Positions 42,163-51,441 of a stretch of 64,000 nt of DNA are shown here, one piece after another. A program made the translations under genes and the position numbers. Location: the NCBI GenBank assembly GCA_039586095.1, contig JBDHLB010000007.1, positions 1 to 64,000 of the forward strand, in the 5' to 3' direction. Numbering within the stretch: the stretch's first letter is position 1; the number at the start of each line of letters is the position of its first letter. This DNA comes from JBDHBD01 sp039586095. GTDB lineage: Bacteria > Gemmatimonadota > Gemmatimonadetes > Palauibacterales > Palauibacteraceae. The notes under the pieces were generated by a model that ran no database searches, was not told the DNA's origin, and was given only the letters and a program-made list of their open reading frames with translations.

Positions 42163-43938
42163 TCACTCGCCGAGCCCGGCACGCACGGCGTCGCACATCC
42201 GTTCGACCACCTGCTCACGCCGTCGTCGATTCTCCTCGCGATCCGATACCACTTCGACCACGTGCGGACCACCGATCTCGAAACTCCGCTCCAGGGCGGC
42301 GTAGGCGTCGGCCGCGCTGGTCTCGCGTCGATACGGAAGGCCGTAGAGCGCCGCCGCGTGCGAGAAATCGAGTCCGTGAGGCTGCACCACATAAGGCAGA
42401 AGTACCTCCTCATACTCTCGGATCGGCAGGGTGTGGAAGATGCCGCCGCCATCGTTGTTGATGACCAGGAACACGATGTCGGATCCCAGCTTCGACGCCG
42501 CGAGAAGACCGTTCATGTCGTGATAGAAGGCGAGGTCCCCGAGCGCAGCCAGAGTCGGGCCCGTCGCCACGGCGCTCGCGCCCAGCGCCGCGCTCACGTT
42601 GCCGTCTATCCCACTCGCTCCCCGGAGTCCGATGACGTGGAGCGATTCGTCTGTGGGGACAGCGAAGGCGTCCACGTCCCGGACCGGAAGGCTGTTGCCG
42701 AGATACAACGTCGCCTCCGGCGGCAGCGCGCGCACGGCCTCCGCCAACACCGCGCCCTCGAAGCCCTCGCCGTCCAGCTCTGCCGACAGCGCAACGGCGG
42801 CCAGCGAGCCGGCGCGTCGCCAGTCGCCGACCCAATCCGGATCCGCGCTGCGCGTTACATGATCCGCGACGGCGGCGGCCCATGCGTCGGGGTCCGCCCG
42901 CACATAGATGTCCGCCACCGCCAGATGGTCCTTCCAGCGTCCCCCCGCGTCGACCACGATCTGGCGCTCGCACGTCCGGAGGAGTCTCGACAATGACGCG
43001 GAAGTGGGCGCGGCGCCAAGCCGAATCACGAGATCCGGGGACAGACGGGCCCGAACCTCAGGATCGGCGAGGAACGCGTCATAGGCCGCGACGGCCTTTT
43101 CCCTGGCCCCCTTCTCGAAGCGGGCGCCGGAGAGCGGATCGGCAAGCAGCGGATAGCCCGTGGCCGTCGCGATCTTCAGCGCAGCAGGCCCGGCCGTGGC
43201 CGGTGTGGGCGAAGGACCGGCGACGACGAGGCCGCGCCGCGCCGCGCCGATTCGCGTCCCCACCCACTCCAGATCTTCCCGGGCAAGCTGGTAAGTCCCG
43301 GAGCGCACGCTGGCAAAGGGCGCGGCTCCGGCACGTCCTCGCGCCGCCATAGGCGCCGAACGTGCGAAGTCATCCGGCACGTCGCCCGATACGGAGGTGG
43401 GCTCCAGGGGTTTCTCGAACTGAAAGTTGACGTGCACGGGACCGGGCAACGGGTCCGTGGTGCCGCTGACGACCCGGGCCGCCAGAGCGCGCACGTAGCG
43501 CAGCACGTCCTCGCGAACGCTCGGCAGCGGCACGTCGTAGAAGGCGCGCGGATAGACGCCGTAGAGCCGGCTCTGATCGATCGTCTGGTTCGCGTCCTGA
43601 CCGCGAAGATGAGCCGGCCGATCGGCCGTCAGCACGATCAACGGGGATTCGCCCTGGCTCGCCTCGACGACGGCCGGGAAAAGGTTGGCCGCCGCCGTGC
43701 CCGAGGTCGTGACGACGGCTGCGGGAGCGCCAGCAGCCCGGCCCACGCCCAGTGCGAAAAAGCCGGCGGACCGCTCGTCCACGAACGCGTGCACGCGAAT
43801 CCGAGCCTCTGCCGCCAACGCGAAGGTGAGCGGCGCCGAGCGCGAGCCGGCGGCCACGCAGACATGCCGCACTCCCTGCCGAGCCAGCTCGTCGACAAAC
43901 GCCGTGGCCCACAGGACGTTGCGGTTCGCTTCGCTCAC
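42163..43938 (-). CDS. menD: SEPHCHC synthase (2-succinyl-5-enolpyruvyl-6-hydroxy-3-cyclohexene-1-carboxylate synthase)
   Basis: A 591-residue thiamine-diphosphate enzyme using 2-oxoglutarate and isochorismate. N-terminal GSRSAPLTFALA, the ThDP region GASGIDGNVSAALG and NNDGGGIFHTLP, and EGxxxL-type catalytic residues place it in MenD. GTG 43938 shares four bases (GTGA) with the menF stop and has GGGGAGG upstream. The longer frame to 44124 lies inside menF and is rejected. It is part of the coupled menF-D-B-A-E series. Confidence 0.96.
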   Translation of the reverse strand: MSEANRNVLWATAFVDELARQGVRHVCVAAGSRSAPLTFALAAEARIRVHAFVDERSAGFFALGVGRAAGAPAAVVTTSGTAAANLFPAVVEASQGESPLIVLTADRPAHLRGQDANQTIDQSRLYGVYPRAFYDVPLPSVREDVLRYVRALAARVVSGTTDPLPGPVHVNFQFEKPLEPTSVSGDVPDDFARSAPMAARGRAGAAPFASVRSGTYQLAREDLEWVGTRIGAARRGLVVAGPSPTPATAGPAALKIATATGYPLLADPLSGARFEKGAREKAVAAYDAFLADPEVRARLSPDLVIRLGAAPTSASLSRLLRTCERQIVVDAGGRWKDHLAVADIYVRADPDAWAAAVADHVTRSADPDWVGDWRRAGSLAAVALSAELDGEGFEGAVLAEAVRALPPEATLYLGNSLPVRDVDAFAVPTDESLHVIGLRGASGIDGNVSAALGASAVATGPTLAALGDLAFYHDMNGLLAASKLGSDIVFLVINNDGGGIFHTLPIREYEEVLLPYVVQPHGLDFSHAAALYGLPYRRETSAADAYAALERSFEIGGPHVVEVVSDREENRRRREQVVERMCDAVRAGLGE

Positions 43939-45353
43939 CCGACCTCCCCGAGGCCGAGCACGCGACCGACCGTACGGAGTTTCAGATTCGTCTCCTCCCA
44001 CTCTGCGTCCGCCCCGGACGCCTCCACGATGCCGGCTCCGGCGAACAGGCGCACAGCTGGCCCGGAGAACAGTGCACACCGCAGTCCGGGCACGAAATCC
44101 CCGTTGCCTGCGCCGTCGAACCAACCGACGGCCCCCGCGTACCAGCCACGCGACTCGGGCTCCTCGGCCGCCAGCACTCGAACGGCCGTTTCACGCGGCC
44201 GGCCGCAGACAGCGGCCGTCGGATGAAGAACCGACAACAGATCGAGAATGTGCGTTCCCCGTGGGACCTCTGCCGCCAGATCTGTCCGCAGGTGCTGAAT
44301 CTCGGCCAGGCGATGCAGCCGAGGCGCCGCATCCACGTCGAGCCGCGTGGTCAAAGGACCGAGTCGATCCCGAAGCTCGCGCACGCAGATCGAATGCTCC
44401 AGGCCGTCCTTCGGGCTCTCCCGAAGCGCCTGCCCCAGACGTTCGTCCGTGTCAGGGTCTTCTCCGCGCCGCGTAGACCCCGCCACCGCCATGGTGCGGA
44501 AATCGTGGCCGCGAAGCGAGCCCAGCACCTCCGGCGATGCGCCGACGAACGCGGCCTTCCGACCGAACTGGAACGCGAACACGTTGGCGGCCGGGTCTGC
44601 ACGACAGATGTTCTCCACCGCGCCGAGCGGATCTGCGGGCGGCTGCAGACGGAGCTCGACGGCGCGCGAAAGCACCACCTTCTGCACATCTCCGATCCGA
44701 ATTCTCTCACGGACGCGCTCGACGCTGTCCCGCCAATCCGCCCGGGTCACGCTCTCGCGGACCACGCGTTCAGAGCGCCGGAGCTCACCGTCCCGCGGTC
44801 CGTGTCGTACCGCCCCTGCCAGGCGACGGCGGAGCCTGTGGAGGTCCTCCAGCACCTCGTCCCGCTCGGACTCCGGATCGGCGGATTCTCCCAAGGGACG
44901 CCAGGCCCGCAGCCGCGTTGGCCCCTCTCCCCCCGCCAGCTCGTACGCTGGAAGGAAGAAGCGCGCCGCCGGAAATTCGGCCCAGGGACCGCCGCCTTCC
45001 CTTCGATCCCTCTCGCTCCAGCGACTATCGAACGCGAGTCCGCCGTAGAACCGGGGAGCGACGGCCGGCGAACTCTCCGCCGGCGAGGGCTCGCCCCCAC
45101 CTGTGGATGGCGTCCCCAGGAGATCCATCGCCGCCTCGCGCACTACAGTGCACACATCGTCGCCACCCAGCTCGCGAGAGTCGATCTGCGCCAGAGCGCC
45201 GCGGCTCGCCTCCCAACGGGACCCTATTCTCCAGTATGCACGGGGCTCACCAGCGCCCGTGGCACGCGAGCTGTCGCCGAGGAACGAAAAGGGATCGACG
45301 TCCGGGGCCTCGCATTCCGTGAGCAGCCAGCGCATCGATGACCGCTGCTTCAT
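43935..45353 (-). CDS. menF: isochorismate synthase
   Basis: A 472-residue chorismate-binding enzyme converting chorismate to isochorismate. Motifs are VQKVVLSRAVELR, AGSTRRGEDPDTDERLG, HPTAAVCGRPRETAV, GWYAGAVGWFDGAGNGDF and AGAGIVEASGADAEWEETNLKLR, all in the MenF/EntC C-terminal domain. The N-terminal 150 residues are less conserved. ATG 45353 overlaps the TonB receptor stop (ATGA), so its translation is coupled to an outer-membrane receptor gene, which is unusual. Confidence 0.95.
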   Translation of the reverse strand: MKQRSSMRWLLTECEAPDVDPFSFLGDSSRATGAGEPRAYWRIGSRWEASRGALAQIDSRELGGDDVCTVVREAAMDLLGTPSTGGGEPSPAESSPAVAPRFYGGLAFDSRWSERDRREGGGPWAEFPAARFFLPAYELAGGEGPTRLRAWRPLGESADPESERDEVLEDLHRLRRRLAGAVRHGPRDGELRRSERVVRESVTRADWRDSVERVRERIRIGDVQKVVLSRAVELRLQPPADPLGAVENICRADPAANVFAFQFGRKAAFVGASPEVLGSLRGHDFRTMAVAGSTRRGEDPDTDERLGQALRESPKDGLEHSICVRELRDRLGPLTTRLDVDAAPRLHRLAEIQHLRTDLAAEVPRGTHILDLLSVLHPTAAVCGRPRETAVRVLAAEEPESRGWYAGAVGWFDGAGNGDFVPGLRCALFSGPAVRLFAGAGIVEASGADAEWEETNLKLRTVGRVLGLGEVG

Positions 45354-47485
45354 CGCACGCGGACCTGCAGGCGCAGAGTCCGACCGGGCTGCGGGAGCCC
45401 GCACTGATCGAACACGGCGGCGTCGGTCAAGTTGTCGAGCGCGAGCGAGGTTTGGAGCGTGGACAGGGCACCGCCAAGACGCCACTCGCGCCCGAGCATC
45501 AGATCGAGACGACCGCTCGCGTCCAGCCGCTGATCGGCCTCCAGTTCGGGATTCACACAGTACTGCGGCCCCACGTATCCGAGCGCGGCGCTCCCCCAGA
45601 CGCCGAGTGCCAGGGGGCCCGATAGCTCCAGGTTTCCGAACACCTCCGGCTGGTACTCCGGCTCGCGCTCAGTCTGTGGAGCCAGCTCATCACGCAGAGC
45701 CACGCCCTGCAGCGTGAGGTCGCCGCCGAGGTGCGACGCGCCGAGCCGAAGCGACGCCAGCAGTTCGACACCCGTCGCGGTAACCCGATTTCGGTTCTCG
45801 CGCCGAAACATCCCGTCGCCGACACTCGACCGAACGATGGCGTCCGACCACCGCTGGTGGAACAGCACGACCTGGCCGTCCACGCCTTCGAGCTCGCCTG
45901 TCACCCCCAGCTCCCCCGCGACCAACACCTCGGGGTCGAGGTTCGGGTTCGGGATGAACCGTCCCAGCGCGCCCGAGTAGAGCTCTCGTAGAGATGGGAA
46001 GCGGACCCTGCGACTGACGCCGGCGTGGAGCCGGGTCGTACCGCCCGCGACCAGGGCCGACGCTCCCACACGCGCGCCCCAGTCCACCAACGGATCGCTA
46101 GCTTCACGGCCGCCAGTCTCCGGCGTGCTCGCCCGGTCCAGGCTGAGGCCGGCCGTCAACGTGAGGTCGGAGAAGGGGCCTGTGTCCTCGCTCTGGCGGC
46201 CCAAGGGCTGCTCCGCTTCGGCGGCGAGGCTCCACAGCTGCTGACGGAACCTCGACTCTCCCCCGGGATCCAGCGTCTCGACGTGTCGAGTGTCGGCCCA
46301 CGTGAAGGCCGCCCGTACGGTGCCGTCCGCCAGTGTGTGATCTCCAACCAACCGAGCGGTGATCGTGCGGTCGTCCGACAGCTCCTCCTGCGCGACCGTC
46401 TGGTACGCCAGCGTCTCGTACTCCTCGATTCGTGAATTCCCCCAGTCGACGCCGAAGCTCGCCTCGAGATCTCCCTCGCCCAGTGGAGTCGCGCCCCACC
46501 CGGTCCCGCCGGAAAGCCCCGTCACCACGCGTGACGTCTCGGGAATGCGCCAGAGTCGTGGGTTCTCGATGTGGAGCTCGGGGGGCACGCCCTTGTCGGC
46601 CGTGAAGCCGAACGATGACAGGGCAATCCACGGACCGCCCTCGGAAGATCCGTAGCGCGCCGCCAGGAATCCGTTGAAGTGCTGTCGGTCGCTGTTCAGG
46701 CGGAGGTCGTGGTCGGGCACCGGCTGATCCACTCCCGACGCCAGTGCCACACCATCGCGCGTCCGAAAGGCGAGGCCACCCCGGACCGTGAGGTCGTTCG
46801 CCCCCGTGGCGATTCTCTTCCCCGCTTCCGCCGCCACGGCGGCGGCGCCCGTGCCGTCGATCCCGAGCTGCGTTCTCAGGGGCGGCGGGGCCGGCACGCC
46901 GGAGGTGCCGCGTACGATGTCGATCTCCACCACGCCACCCAGGACGTTGGGACCGTGCAGCACCGACGACAGACCCCGATACATCTGGATCTCCCGGGCC
47001 GCACCGACGGGGATCAACGACAGGTCGGTGCGCGCGTCCCAGCCAAGAGTCAGCGGAATGCCGTCCACCAGCACCGCCACCTGCCGCGACTCGGTGCCGC
47101 GCAAGGTGAGCTGCGCCTCGCCGCGCGAATTCTCGCGCACCTGGAAGAAGGGCATCCGGCGCAGCGCCTCGTCCAGAATCGGGGCGGCGAACACCCGTGG
47201 AGCATCCAGGTTCAGACGGACTGCGGTCGCACCCGCTTGCGTGGCAAGCGGTCTCGTGGTTCGCACTCGAAGCGCTTCGAGCTCGTATACCGTGGTATCC
47301 TCGGCGAGTGTATCCGGCGCAGCACGGCTCGTGTCGACAGGCACGGGGCGCGGAATGAACTGAGCATGCACGGACGCGGTGGTCGTGAGCCCCATGCCCG
47401 CCACCATGGCGGCCAGGACAACGCCCGCTCGCGGGGTCAGCCTGTTGCTCCCTCGCGGCGTATCGCCCCGCTCCCTGTGCGTCAT
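45350..47485 (-). CDS. TonB-dependent outer-membrane receptor (BtuB-like)
   Basis: A 711-residue receptor with a signal peptide (cleavage after VHA), a plug domain (about 60-190: ALRRMPFFQVRENSRGEAQLTLRGTESRQVAVLVDGIPL, in pieces) and a 22-strand-type barrel ending in GRTLRLQVRVR. Vitamin B12 or siderophore uptake is the nearest known function, but no ligand can be assigned. ATG 47485 overlaps the lnt stop (ATGA), and its own stop overlaps menF (ATGA). Both junctions make it an integral part of the menaquinone operon. No clear TonB box is visible near the mature N-terminus. Confidence 0.9.
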   Translation of the reverse strand: MTHRERGDTPRGSNRLTPRAGVVLAAMVAGMGLTTTASVHAQFIPRPVPVDTSRAAPDTLAEDTTVYELEALRVRTTRPLATQAGATAVRLNLDAPRVFAAPILDEALRRMPFFQVRENSRGEAQLTLRGTESRQVAVLVDGIPLTLGWDARTDLSLIPVGAAREIQMYRGLSSVLHGPNVLGGVVEIDIVRGTSGVPAPPPLRTQLGIDGTGAAAVAAEAGKRIATGANDLTVRGGLAFRTRDGVALASGVDQPVPDHDLRLNSDRQHFNGFLAARYGSSEGGPWIALSSFGFTADKGVPPELHIENPRLWRIPETSRVVTGLSGGTGWGATPLGEGDLEASFGVDWGNSRIEEYETLAYQTVAQEELSDDRTITARLVGDHTLADGTVRAAFTWADTRHVETLDPGGESRFRQQLWSLAAEAEQPLGRQSEDTGPFSDLTLTAGLSLDRASTPETGGREASDPLVDWGARVGASALVAGGTTRLHAGVSRRVRFPSLRELYSGALGRFIPNPNLDPEVLVAGELGVTGELEGVDGQVVLFHQRWSDAIVRSSVGDGMFRRENRNRVTATGVELLASLRLGASHLGGDLTLQGVALRDELAPQTEREPEYQPEVFGNLELSGPLALGVWGSAALGYVGPQYCVNPELEADQRLDASGRLDLMLGREWRLGGALSTLQTSLALDNLTDAAVFDQCGLPQPGRTLRLQVRVR

Positions 47486-49140
47486 GTGCGGCTTCGTCGG
47501 CGGTACCACAGGCCGAGGAGGAGAAGCGCGGACGTCACCGCAGAGGAAGTCCCGACGATGTCGCCGAATCGAACGAACACCGTTTGACCGTCGGTGGTGA
47601 GTACGTCCGTCGCGAAGGCGGCCGGCACGAAGAGCGGCGTGCGCGAGCGCACTCTGCCGAGGGGATCCACGACGCCCGAGATTCCCGTGTTCGCCGAGCG
47701 GACGGCACCGCTGCGGGTCTCGATCGCACGCATGACAAGGTGAGCCGGGTGCTGCCACAGCGCGCTGGTGCGGCTCCACCACGGCTCACGACCGAACCAC
47801 CCGTCGTTCGTCACGTTCACCAGCAATTCCGCTCCATTTCTCCGGTAGTGACGTCCCAGTTCCGCGAAGATGGACTCGTAACAGATCATGACGCCGAATC
47901 CGCGTCCGGGCGTGCCGAGCGGAGACGCTGACCGCCCCCGGGCGAAGCCACCGAGATATTCTAAACCACCGAACCAGCGAGGGTTCAGAAACGGAACGCG
48001 CTCCACGCCCGGAACCAGGTACCGCTTGTCGTAGCGGCCTACCGGTTCGCCGTTCTCTCCGACGAGAAAGACCGAGTTGAGGTAATCGTACTCCCCCGCG
48101 CCGCGGTCCTCGACCCCCAGCGCGCCGTAGAGCACCTCGGCCCCCGAGCGGCGCGCCAGCGATGCAACCCAGGCCTCGAGGTCGGGTCGACCCGGGTCTC
48201 CTCGTGACGTGATGGGCTCCACGTGCCAGGGCAGGACGGTCTCAGGCAGTACGAGCAGGTCGAGCGGGACCGAGTCGGAGACCACGCGGAGGAGAAGCGA
48301 ATCGGTCGCCCGCTGCGCCGCTCTGATGGCTGCCGGCCGATCCAGTTTGACCTCCTCCGGGATGTTCGGTTGGATGACAGCCACGCGCGCGGCAGTCCGC
48401 ATCGGAAGGCTCGTCCAGCGAACCAGGGAGTACCCGATCGGAAGCGTGACGACGCACAGCATGGCGATCAGGCGTCGCGGCGTGAGCGCCGCGCGACCGC
48501 CGGCCCGCCGCCCCGTCACCACGGCCGCCGCCACGAGCGCGTTCACCGTGGCGAGCCAGAAGGTCAGCCCGCGAGAACCCACGAGATCGGCGCCTCCGAC
48601 CAGCCACGGAAAGCCCGTGAGGGTATCTCCGAGCTGCATCCACGGAAACGCGATGTCGGGCAGATGGGCCCTCAGCCATTCGTAGCCCGTCCACAGGAAT
48701 GGAAACACGACCCACAGCGGCCAGCCCAGCTCGTCTCGGGTCGTTCGAGCCGCTCCCGCGACCAGGGCGAGCAGGGAGGCGAGGAGCAGAACGATCGCCA
48801 GGAAGAAGAGCACGGAGAGCGGCGTGAGGTGGATGAGCGACAGGGCCAACCAGTAGTAGATCAGCGAGTAGCCAACCACACCCAACAGGAAGCCGCCGCG
48901 GCGCGCTTCGCTGCGGCCCACCTCGCCGGACGGCCGCTCCTCCAGCCATATCAGGAACGGCACCAGAGCGGCGAAGGAAGGCACAAGGAGGTGGAACGGC
49001 GGACACGCCAGCGCAAGCAGGACGCCGCTGACGAACGGCCAGACGGTCCCCGGAGGAAGAATGTGAGGCCGGAGCATATGGGCCATCACGGGTTGCGCCA
49101 CCCGTGACGGCCCGCGGCTCGTCACGGGCAGACGCCCCAC
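47482..49140 (-). CDS. lnt: apolipoprotein N-acyltransferase
   Basis: A 552-residue inner-membrane enzyme with about six to seven N-terminal membrane helices and a periplasmic nitrilase-like domain. The catalytic triad is visible: Glu in LPETVLPW (about 300), Lys in YDKRYLVPGVERVP (about 372) and Cys in MICYESIF (about 418). It adds the third acyl chain to lipoproteins, many of which are encoded in this window. GTG 49140 lies six bases after the upstream stop; ATG 49086 is an alternative that still leaves the first helix intact. It is coupled to the TonB receptor gene. Confidence 0.95.
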   Translation of the reverse strand: MGRLPVTSRGPSRVAQPVMAHMLRPHILPPGTVWPFVSGVLLALACPPFHLLVPSFAALVPFLIWLEERPSGEVGRSEARRGGFLLGVVGYSLIYYWLALSLIHLTPLSVLFFLAIVLLLASLLALVAGAARTTRDELGWPLWVVFPFLWTGYEWLRAHLPDIAFPWMQLGDTLTGFPWLVGGADLVGSRGLTFWLATVNALVAAAVVTGRRAGGRAALTPRRLIAMLCVVTLPIGYSLVRWTSLPMRTAARVAVIQPNIPEEVKLDRPAAIRAAQRATDSLLLRVVSDSVPLDLLVLPETVLPWHVEPITSRGDPGRPDLEAWVASLARRSGAEVLYGALGVEDRGAGEYDYLNSVFLVGENGEPVGRYDKRYLVPGVERVPFLNPRWFGGLEYLGGFARGRSASPLGTPGRGFGVMICYESIFAELGRHYRRNGAELLVNVTNDGWFGREPWWSRTSALWQHPAHLVMRAIETRSGAVRSANTGISGVVDPLGRVRSRTPLFVPAAFATDVLTTDGQTVFVRFGDIVGTSSAVTSALLLLGLWYRRRSRT

Positions 49141-49146
49141 GAGACA

Positions 49147-49875
49147 TCAGGGTTGGACGATGTAGCCCAGTCCGATTGTCAACGCGACGTTTCGCACATC
49201 CGCGACGAGCGCGCCTCGCACGTCGCCGTACAGGGTGAGTGCGTTCAGGGAGAATTCGAGGCCCGCCACACCCGACACCCCAGCGGTCAGGAGGTCCAGC
49301 CCGTCTTCGACGAACGTATCGTCGATCGCGTCACCCGACCCGCTCAGAAAGTACAGCTCGGTGCCTATGCCCAGGTACGGTCGCACGAGCCCGCTCACCG
49401 TGGGCATCCAGTGCAGATCCGCACCGAACAGCAGGGCGCTTCGGTCAATCTGGCCCAGGTCCAGACCCGCCTCGGGGATCTCACCGCCCTGCTCGATCAC
49501 GAGCTCCCCGACTCGATCCTCGAAGCGACGCACCTCAGCCGTCTTGAGCCGAGAGTCCCAGTAGGCGGCGCGGGCCTGCAACCGGACGTGTGGCCCGAGG
49601 AATCCGAAATCGACCCTCGCACCGAAGCCGATCGTCTCCTCGACGTTGTGGGGAAAGACAAGAAACACCTCGCCCGTCACGCCCCGGAGCCACAGGTTGG
49701 CGTAGTCGTACTCTTCGAGGTTCTGACCCCGCGCCGGGGATGCGGCGAGCGCCGCGAGAATCATCGCGCAGGTCAACGAGTAGACCGCACGCCTGGGCAG
49801 CAGACCGGCACCTCCGCCCCGGATTCCTCTTCTTCCCTCGGAGCGCACACGCGCGCTCCCGCCACTCTTCCTCAT
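49147..49875 (-). CDS. outer-membrane beta-barrel protein
   Basis: A 242-residue protein with a long signal sequence (hydrophobic AMILAALAASPARG, cleavage near residue 50) and a barrel-like C-terminal part ending in VALTIGLGYIVQP. Repeating strands (GARVDFGFLGPHVRLQARAAYW, LFGADLHWMPTV, LGIGTELYFLSG) fit an eight-stranded OmpA/OmpW-type barrel. ATG 49875 is used because GGGAGG stands six to eight bases upstream; 49881 and GTG/ATG sites up to 49926 are in frame. It is the first gene of the lnt-men operon. Function is unknown. Confidence 0.75.
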   Translation of the reverse strand: MRKSGGSARVRSEGRRGIRGGGAGLLPRRAVYSLTCAMILAALAASPARGQNLEEYDYANLWLRGVTGEVFLVFPHNVEETIGFGARVDFGFLGPHVRLQARAAYWDSRLKTAEVRRFEDRVGELVIEQGGEIPEAGLDLGQIDRSALLFGADLHWMPTVSGLVRPYLGIGTELYFLSGSGDAIDDTFVEDGLDLLTAGVSGVAGLEFSLNALTLYGDVRGALVADVRNVALTIGLGYIVQP

Positions 49876-49968
49876 TCCCATCCTCCCTTGCGAATCCACA
49901 CACCCTTCCGGGCCGATCGGGGCCATACTACGCCACAGCCGTCGGTCCGACCAGCGATCGTCGATCCG

Positions 49969-51441
49969 TCAGCGACCGCGCACCGTGTCGAGACCCAGTC
50001 CCGTGACGGGCAAACGCCGATCCCCCGCACGCTGCACATCCGAACGTTCGATCGATCGGATCCGTGGCTCCGGGGGGGCGTCACGCACCATGCTCTCCAC
50101 ACGGGCCGACAGATCGTAGTCGGAGCCCTCCAGCACCAATACGTCGACGAGCTGCCCGCGTCGGAGCGGCTCCGGAGCGACGAGATTCGTCACGCCGTCG
50201 ACGTCGTCCGCCTGGGATCGAATCCGCCCGATGGCCTGGAAGGCCATCGGCCCTGTCGCGTCCGGAAAGCGGTCCCTATCGCCCGGTACGTCGTCTGACC
50301 GGGGCGCGTCGACGATCGCCTCGCGACGCTTCCCGATCTCCCGCGCCATCTTCTCCGCGGAAATCGCGCGCTGAACCTCGAGAAGCTCCTCGAGCCGCTC
50401 TCTGGCCAGGTCGGCCGGGACGAACAGATCCTCGAACTCCGCCGCCCGCGTTCCGGGCTGAGGCGAGAAGGCGAACGCCCCCAACCGATCGAAGCGCACT
50501 TCCTCCATGAAGTCCAGCAGGTCGCGAAACTCGTCGTCGGTCTCGCCGGGGAATCCGACCATGACGGTCGTTCTCAAGGTGAGACCGGGGATCGACTCAC
50601 GCAGCCAGCTGATCTTGTCACGCAGCGCGCTTTGCCTTTCCGGCCTGCGCATGCGCACGAGCACCGGATCCGCGGCGTGCTGAATCGGCATGTCCAGGTA
50701 CGGCACCACCCGCGGCTCGACGGCCATCAGCTCGACCAGCGGGTCTCGCACGCCGGCTGAGTAAATGTACAGCAGACGCAACCACGGAATGGACGTCTCG
50801 TCGAGCAGCGTACGCAGCAGCCCCGAGATGTCCGAACCGTCGCGCAGGTCGCGCCCGAAATGCGCGAGGTCCTGGGCCACCAGGTTCAGCTCGACCGTCC
50901 CCTGTTCCTCCAGCTCCTGCGCTTCCGCCACGAGACCACTGGCCGCAAAAGAACGATGCTTGCCCCGCCACAACGGAATCGCGCAGAAGGCACAGCCGTG
51001 ATCGCAGCCCTCGCTGACCTTCAAATAGCTCACGTGGCGTGAACCGAGCGGCAGACGCGTTCCGGGGTGGGCCGCCAGCGGATCATCCAGCAGCCCACGG
51101 TCCTGCAGCTCCGGTACGAGACGGTCCACGTCGGTCAGCCCGAGCAGCAGATCGACCTCGGGCAACGCTTCCTCCATCTCGCTCCGGTACTGCTCGACCA
51201 TGCACCCGACCGCTACGACAGCCTGACATTGGCCGTGCTGCTTCCAGTGCGCCGCCTCGAGAATCGTTTCGATCGATTCCTCTTTGGCCGCGTCGATGAA
51301 CCCACACGTGTTGACCAGGATGACGTCGGCCTGGTGGAGCGCGGTCGTACGTCGGGCGCCGTGGCCGACAAGCGTGGCGAGCATGCGCTCCGAGTCGACC
51401 GTGTTCTTGTCGCAACCGAGGCTGACGAGGCCGAGCTTCAT
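49969..51441 (-). CDS. rimO: ribosomal protein S12 methylthiotransferase
   Basis: A 490-residue radical-SAM methylthiotransferase. The auxiliary cluster cysteines are Cys10, Cys46 and Cys80, and the radical-SAM cluster is Cys146-x3-Cys150-x2-Cys153 (CDHGCAFC), as in RimO. The order UPF0004 domain, radical SAM, TRAM is complete, with a longer-than-usual C-terminal tail of about 30 residues. It methylthiolates an aspartate of S12. Its ATG overlaps the stop of the LolA-like gene (ATGA). Confidence 0.96.
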   Translation of the reverse strand: MKLGLVSLGCDKNTVDSERMLATLVGHGARRTTALHQADVILVNTCGFIDAAKEESIETILEAAHWKQHGQCQAVVAVGCMVEQYRSEMEEALPEVDLLLGLTDVDRLVPELQDRGLLDDPLAAHPGTRLPLGSRHVSYLKVSEGCDHGCAFCAIPLWRGKHRSFAASGLVAEAQELEEQGTVELNLVAQDLAHFGRDLRDGSDISGLLRTLLDETSIPWLRLLYIYSAGVRDPLVELMAVEPRVVPYLDMPIQHAADPVLVRMRRPERQSALRDKISWLRESIPGLTLRTTVMVGFPGETDDEFRDLLDFMEEVRFDRLGAFAFSPQPGTRAAEFEDLFVPADLARERLEELLEVQRAISAEKMAREIGKRREAIVDAPRSDDVPGDRDRFPDATGPMAFQAIGRIRSQADDVDGVTNLVAPEPLRRGQLVDVLVLEGSDYDLSARVESMVRDAPPEPRIRSIERSDVQRAGDRRLPVTGLGLDTVRGR

